Source of the DNA: Boletus sp. NGJ
Taxonomy: Eukaryota; Basidiomycota; Agaricomycetes; Boletales; Boletaceae
Assembly: GCA_019096195.1 (NCBI GenBank)
Contig: JAGTXK010000242.1
Coordinates: 1 to 64,000 of the forward strand
Direction: 5' to 3'
DNA: 64,000 nucleotides
This document shows positions 58,882 through 64,000 of this stretch, in pieces. Below the pieces are notes generated by a model. It made no database searches. It worked only from the letters and a program-made list of their open reading frames with translations, and had not been told where the DNA came from. The translations under genes and the position numbers were made by a program. Within the stretch, counting starts at the first letter, position 1. Each line of letters starts with the position of its first letter.

Positions 58882-61822
58882 ATGCTTGCCATTCTTTTCA
58901 CCCTCCTCACCGCGGTCACTGTGGTTTCGGCTAATGTTTCTCTCGATACCCCCCTGGACGGTCAATTTCCGTTAATCGCACGCACTGATCAAAATTACAC
59001 ATGGACCATGAGCTCGCAGACGTTTTCCACCGACCTGGACAAATCGCTGGATTATTCTGCGTCCGGACTTCCTGCCTGGCTCAACTTTGACAATCGCACG
59101 TTGACGTTTCACGGCATCCCCGCTGCTGCAGACGAAGGCCGACCGCCCATCACGGTGACCGCGAGCGACACGGAATCGGCCGCATCGTCGAGTTTTATTC
59201 TCTGTGTGACGCCGTATCCTGCGCCGACGGTTCAGGTATCGATCAGTCAACAGTTCTATGCGGGAAATCCGTCCTTGTCGTCTGTTTTCTTTCTTTCGCC
59301 GGGATCTGCGCTCGCCACGGACGAGCCGACATTGAGAGTACCCGCGGAATGGTCTTTTAGCGTTGGTCTCGACGGGAACACGTTTGTCGCCGAGAACAAC
59401 TTGTACTATGGTGCGCTACAGTCGGATGGAACGCCGTTGCCGTCATGGGTCACGTTTGACCCTTCGACGGTGACTTTTAACGGCGTTGCTCCCAACGACG
59501 AGGTTATCTCGACACCCCTCACGCTGGAAATTGAAGTCTATGGTGCTGATCAAGAGGGATATTCTGCCGCGTCGGTCCGGTTCAATCTAGTCGTTGCGTC
59601 TCATGAGTTGTCTACGTTTTCGATGTTACCGACGGTCAACGTCACGGCGGGTACGACGTTCAATGTTACGATGTCCTCGCCCGCGGATTTCAGTGGTGTG
59701 TTGGTCGACGGGCAAGGGTTGCAACCAGCGAATGTATCCGTGTTGTCAATCGATGTGTCGTCGTACAAGAACTGGCTCAAGTACGATCCGGAAAGCAAGA
59801 CGCTGTTTGGTGTTCCTCCAAGCAACTTTACAGCCGCAGATGGTAAACCGACTTTACCGGTCACGCTGACGTCGAACTTCAACCAAACCCTGTATACGAG
59901 CGTCGCCCTGGACATCGTCGCGTCCTACTTTTTGCAATCGGACTTGGGTACGATTCAAGCGGACCCGGGGCAAACGGTGCAATTCAATCTCGCCAAGTAT
60001 TTCGCCAATGCGTCGGCGCAGTACAGCGATGCGAACTTGAGCGCGTCTTTTAACCCTTCGAGCGCAAGCGCGTTTCTGAACTTCAACCCGGTCACGGCGC
60101 AACTCACGGGTCAGATCCCCGTGGATTCTGATATACCTAAAATAGGTGTCACGTTCGTCGCGTATTCACATATCACGCACTCGACGTCACATGCGACGCT
60201 TTCCGTGGAATCGCCTGAGTTGGAGAGTGTCAAGGGGAGTGGGACGGGTGGGGTGGGTACACCGTCGAAACCCCAAGTCACGTTAATCGTGTCGCTCGTG
60301 TTTGGTATCATTGGTGGTGTTTTCTTTCTTGGCTTTGCATTGGCATTGTTCCGACGATGTGCCCGTGTCAAAGACTCTGCGATTCTTGGGGAAGAAGGCA
60401 CGCGAGCATGGACCGAGGAAGAGAAACGATGGTACGGGATCGGGATCGAGGTGCGCGAGCGAAATAACGAGCGCGGGTATGGATGGAGCAATCAAGCAGA
60501 TACGAGCGCGACATCGGAGAAGGGGAGTCTCGAAACACAAGCCAAAGAGGGTTCGTTTGACCCGGGGATATTATCCACAGACCCGTTCCTACGACCATCT
60601 TGGGTTGGGACTGCGACGGGTTTCGCCACACGGACCGACGACGCCGTCGACAGTGCAAGCCTCGTGTGCCGATGGTGTTATGAAGAAGGCCGAGTTTTTT
60701 GGTAGGATCAAGAATACGGCGCGGAATGTGAGCGACAAGTACAAGCGTCGGAGTCCCCCTGCACGGCCGAACATTAGTCACCCGGTCCCGTTGGTCCGGC
60801 GAGGCGGCATGGAGGGGATGCCGATCGAAGGGCAGTATGTGGAGATTGTCAAGTCGCCGCCGCATGCGGAGAGTGCGACTTCGATCCGTGACGACCACCT
60901 TACGGACAAGAGAGCGAGTACGGTGGTCAGCTTTACCACATCACCGTCGAACTCGACAGGAGAGAGATCGATCCCGAGGAGGAGGGCGGATTTCGCGCCT
61001 CCGAATTCGCCACGAGGTCCGCGAGCACCTGCTCCGGCGGCCGTGAGGGAAACTGCTCGACGAAGGTGAGCTATAGTGTCATCTATGGGTTCTAGGTTGA
61101 CCACCGTTTTCTGCAGCCTCGTGAGGGAAAGTTTACAAAGCACGAGTGCTGTCTCGGCGGATTCACACCCTGATTCCTTGCGCCCCGGTGAGGAGCGGCC
61201 TCGTCTGAAACAATTCACGCATGCGGCACGCGTTCCACCGCCACGGTCACCCTCGAGCAACGTTGTTGAACCAGAACTGTCCTCGGGAACGAGGAGGATC
61301 ACGAGTCAGACGGCACAAGTGTACAAGGAAAGTCAAGAAGGGCGTCATACGAGTATTGACGAATTACGTATCGGCATGCACTACGTTCGCACACTCGGGG
61401 AAGGCTCCTCGAACGTGCGTTCCGTGTCGGACAAGTCGTTCTCGTCGTTGGAGTCTTCTCAGCCAGGCCACGGTGCGACGTCCAGTGGCACCAAGGCAAG
61501 CGCGAGCCTGCGGTTTCTGGTGCGCGCGGGCGAAAAGTTCAAGTTTAGGGTGCCGATGCAGCATTCGAGTAATCAGTATCGGAGGCTGGAGGCGAGGCTG
61601 ATTTCGGGACGTGCGTTGCCGTCGTTTATGCAGGCGGAGTTGAAAGGATTTGGAGGCAAGGGTGACGAAAAGAAGGCGGTTGAATTCTATGGTGTTCCTG
61701 GGGAAGGTGATATTGGTGAGTTGCATGTGGGTGTATTCAATGCAGAGGGTGGAGAATGTTTGGCGCGCGTGGTGGTTGAGGTGGTTGCGAGGGGTAAAAA
61801 GACCCCACCCATGACAGGCTGA
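58882..61822 (+). CDS. Axl2-like transmembrane protein with cadherin-like domains
   Basis: Axl2 marks bud or growth sites in yeast; basidiomycete relatives share its cadherin-like (CADG/Ig-fold) outside part. I start at 58882 because it opens a signal peptide (MLAILFTLLTAVTVVSANV). Repeated domain words ARTDQNYTWTMSSQTF, LPAWLNFDNRTLTFHGIP, LPSWVTFDPSTVTFNGVAP and NWLKYDPESKTLFGVPP show three or four tandem domains, with many N-glycosylation sites. One membrane helix (TLIVSLVFGIIGGVFFLGFALALF in two halves) leads to a basic tail. The first frame stops at 60704, but the tail clearly goes on in the next frame: DGVMKKAEFFGRIKNTARNV, then, after an intron at 61066-61116, SLRFLVRAGEKFKFRVPMQH to 61822. 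A 34-nt intron near 60626-60659 or a one-base indel would join them. Confidence 0.8.
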
Positions 61823-62282
61823 GCGGGTCTCCCCTGTTATCGTTTGTACTTATCGTGATCTGACGTGGTCGGAAGGACAGGTAATGGACTACTAGAAGAT
61901 GTACTCCGTTGTTTGCATGCATTCGTTTTTGTACGTATAGAGCACTCTTGGTCGATCTGGACTGGTTGGATTTAGGACTGGGCCTCGAGGCAAACTTAAT
62001 CAGTTGCCCGCGTCAAAAATAAGATCCGGCTGACAGCAAGAACATCCGACAATATACGGTAGTACACGAGTGGCGAAGGTGTGTAATTACATGGCCGAGA
62101 CGTCGGCTAGAGATGGCAAATGGTTTCGAAGATGACGTTGCTACAATACCGTACACGAAGGTTCTCTTTGACGCGTCTGTGTTTGGGAACGGATCGATTA
62201 GTCGTCTTGACGATAGGACACAGTGACTGGACCGCTCACGATAATCTAGGAAGAGGAAGATCGCGTGGGGGAATCCGTTGCT
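61823..62282. other. Convergent intergenic region
   Basis: 3' ends of the Axl2-like gene (+) and LC8 (-). No gene or repeat seen. Confidence 0.5.
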
Positions 62283-62669
62283 TCATGACTTCCAGATAAG
62301 AATGGCCAGAGCCCCAATGTAAAAATATATAAAGTGTTTGGTTTCTGGTACGAGGGTTTCAGTTGGACATGGGGCGGGTGGCAGAAAAAGTTGTTTACCA
62401 TGGGTGACGTAGCTCCCAAAGTTCTTTCCGACGACGACGTGCCAGGTGGCACCGTGGCGTTTGTCGAACTCTTTCTTGATCTGGGCGGCGATGTCTTTCT
62501 CGATGCTGTATTTTTCGAGGGCTGCAGATGCGACATCGATGCTCTCCTGCTGCATCTCCTCAGCCATGTCGACGTTTTTGATGATGGCTTTTGGGCCGCC
62601 GATGCCGCCGTTCTCCCTGGGGGAAGAGCCGGTGTCGGTGGAGGAGGTTGCGGGTGTGGCGTCAATCAT
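62283..62669 (-). CDS. Dynein light chain LC8 (DYNLL/Dyn2)
   Basis: Small dimeric hub protein that is a dynein subunit and also binds many other partners, holding short linear motifs in a groove. Two minus-strand exons (62399-62669, 62283-62344; 54-nt intron) give 110 aa. The LC8 core is intact: [58 protein letters not shown] (formed across the intron) and [20 protein letters not shown] 20-residue Ser/Thr/Gly-rich N-terminal extension ([17 protein letters not shown]) is longer than in animals but not rare in fungi. No oddity. Confidence 0.95.
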   Translation of the reverse strand: MIDATPATSSTDTGSSPRENGGIGGPKAIIKNVDMAEEMQQESIDVASAALEKYSIEKDIAAQIKKEFDKRHGATWHVVVGKNFGSYVTHGKQLFLPPAPCPTETLVPETKHFIYFYIGALAILIWKS

Positions 62670-63652
62670 GACTGTGGAAGAGGAAGAGGTGAATGAGGGC
62701 GATCTGAGACTGATCCCGGGTTAAATACGTGGCTGGGGTGACTTGCCTTGTGGTTTTGGCGAGGGAACTGGCGTTGCGCGCGTGGATGGAGTGGGAAGGT
62801 GGTCGGTCTTGGTCAAGGTGTGTTTTGAACGGAAACACGTGGTTGACTCGAACACATGCTACACTCGACGCCGTCCAGATGGCGAACTCGCTGGCACGTT
62901 CCAGCTCATGACCTTTTTTTGTTTTTTTTGTTTACAAGTTTCATTGCAATATCGTTAATATGAATCAGCACGCCTTCCTCTCTCTCGCCGCATCGCGCAC
63001 TCGAGGCGAATCAGCTAACACCCTGTTCCCACTCGGCCGTAGCGCGCGTTGTTCTTGAGCCACGCTCGTTCTATCCGATTGGCTCGGCCCACGTCTCGTC
63101 CCACCAAACGTGTTCTGTTGATGGCTGCGCATGCGTACACAGGGTTTCGTCTTTACGAATCATGTCGTGGTCACTCATGGAGAGAATCCTCGCACCAAGA
63201 CCAGGAATGCCAGCGCGGAGGTGCGTGTTCAGGGTCAGCTCGAGTCGCCGTCGGTGAGTGCGGGTGTCGTGCCCACGGCCTTTGAAAGCGTCACCGTGGA
63301 GTCAGATACGAGATCTCACGTAGAGTCGAGGGGACTTGGATGGTTCTCCCCAGTCGACGATCTAGTACCAATCCGTCTCCGCCAGCTTTCATCCTGCGCT
63401 GCGGAGCTTGGATTTCGGACTCATATCGATGCGGAGCAAATCAGAACCTCTATAATTGGGGTCGCCGTTTGGGTGTCACGGTAATGAGTGCGTGGTTAAG
63501 GGATGTTTCGAGTGACTGAGCCAACGGACGTATAACATGGACTAATGACTATTTCGCCCAGGTCCATGTGATCATAACTGCATCCTTATCACCGTTGCTT
63601 GAATTAGTGACGAGCTTGGGATTCTGGTAATGTGATTGCATCCGATCGGGCC
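62670..63652. other. Region without a firm gene
   Basis: Upstream of LC8 (-) and of the right-edge gene (+). An ATG at 63162 starts a short frame (MSWSLMERILAPRPGMPARR) ending in a splice-like GTGCGT, which could be a first exon of the right-edge gene. The 117-codon frame at 63131-63484 has no domain. Confidence 0.35.
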
Positions 63653-64000
63653 ATGTATGCCGTATCTCACTTGCGGCACTGGGAGATTCTCGACTGTGTT
63701 CGTCTTATCTCTATCCTGATGCGTTCCACCGATAGGAAGCTCTGCGCTCTGTTCTCGCGAATGGTTGCACCAACGAGCAGTCAGGCAGACCATCAAACAC
63801 CCCTAGTCGACAAGGCTCCGACTCACGACGATTCCGCGGTGTCGGCGGCCAAGATTGATTGCGAGCGAGGTGCCGTTGACCAAGAGTTTCTACCCAAGTC
63901 CTCGCAGACAACTACGAGACGCTCCAGGTTGTTGAGCTTCGCAGGCTTCTTGTGGTTTACCCTCCTGGTGCAGCGCTTCTGGCCTGCTGCAGTACTCCGT
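63653..64000 (+). CDS. Partial gene running off the right end, membrane-anchored protein
   Basis: An open frame without stop reaches the window edge. The best start is 63761 (MVAPTSSQADHQ), giving 80 residues to the edge; the frame stays open back to 63653, so an upstream exon or earlier start is possible. The protein begins with a charged, disordered stretch (LVDKAPTHDDSAVSAAK) and then a membrane segment (LLSFAGFLWFTLLVQRFW) after basic residues (TTTRRSR). This arrangement fits a type II membrane protein with a short cytoplasmic tail, such as a glycosyltransferase, but nothing beyond the topology supports that. It is not complete, so no family can be named. Confidence 0.45.
   Translation, partial: MYAVSHLRHWEILDCVRLISILMRSTDRKLCALFSRMVAPTSSQADHQTPLVDKAPTHDDSAVSAAKIDCERGAVDQEFLPKSSQTTTRRSRLLSFAGFLWFTLLVQRFWPAAVLR

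Noticed and set aside
31658-62669. A polarity gene cluster (Bud6, Axl2-like, LC8)
   Set aside because: The genes are far apart, on different strands and separated by unrelated housekeeping genes, so shared function is probably coincidence.

Overview
The window is nuclear DNA of a filamentous basidiomycete, most likely an Agaricomycete. Genes are split by many short introns (mostly 46-75 nt, GT-AG). Several families are typical of that group: a FunK1 kinase, a HET-domain protein, tandem A1 aspartic proteases, a basidiomycete-style BTB protein and a secreted GH25 muramidase. A Rhizoctonia/Ceratobasidium-like source is a guess from gene style only. I recognised no CRISPR array, rRNA, tRNA or intact mobile element.

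Layout. 0.2-9.8 kb: FunK1 kinase (+), a conserved basidiomycete protein with a possible DUF6593/tubby-like core (+), an unknown conserved protein (-), then 2.2 kb of apparently empty DNA. 9.8-19 kb: mitochondrial phosphate carrier (-), a vWA protein with a DM9-like N-terminus (-), then an intact HET gene (+) with decayed HET pieces on both sides. 19.7-24.1 kb: two tandem aspartic proteases whose internal exons 2-6 have identical lengths. 24.5-29.5 kb: LRR protein (-), a TIGR04076-type protein (-) and a flavin monooxygenase (+). 29.5-30.6 kb: an A+T-rich tract almost without CpG, probably an old methylated repeat. 31.7-38.6 kb: Bud6/Aip3 polarity factor (-), Dcr2-like phosphatase (-), and mitochondrial ribosomal protein uL23m (+), divergent from Dcr2 over a 143-bp shared promoter. 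38.8-47.7 kb: a small unknown gene (-), a second flavin monooxygenase (-), class 2 dihydroorotate dehydrogenase (-), an unresolved gene (-) and an F-box protein (+). 47.9-53.7 kb: a secreted glycosidase-like protein, a BTB protein and a GH25 muramidase (all -). 54.5-62.7 kb: karyopherin Kap123 (+), an Axl2-like membrane protein (+) and dynein light chain LC8 (-). A membrane-protein gene runs off the right end.

Most genes are housekeeping functions: mitochondrial transport and translation, pyrimidine synthesis, nuclear import, dynein and cell polarity. Between them lie accessory genes for self/non-self recognition (HET), secreted digestion (two proteases, GH25, glycosidase-like) and oxidation (two FMOs). 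Bud6, the Axl2-like protein and LC8 all act in polarity or transport, but they are not adjacent and no operon-like link is implied.

A recurring oddity is that seven otherwise healthy gene models need a change of reading frame without an ordinary intron at that point. Small assembly indels, very short introns or early decay could each explain this, and the sequence alone cannot decide. Exon limits given here come from splice-site reading and frame checks. For the phosphate carrier, both proteases, the 4.2-kb, 6.6-kb and LRR genes, the TIGR04076 gene and LC8, the exon lengths sum to whole codons.
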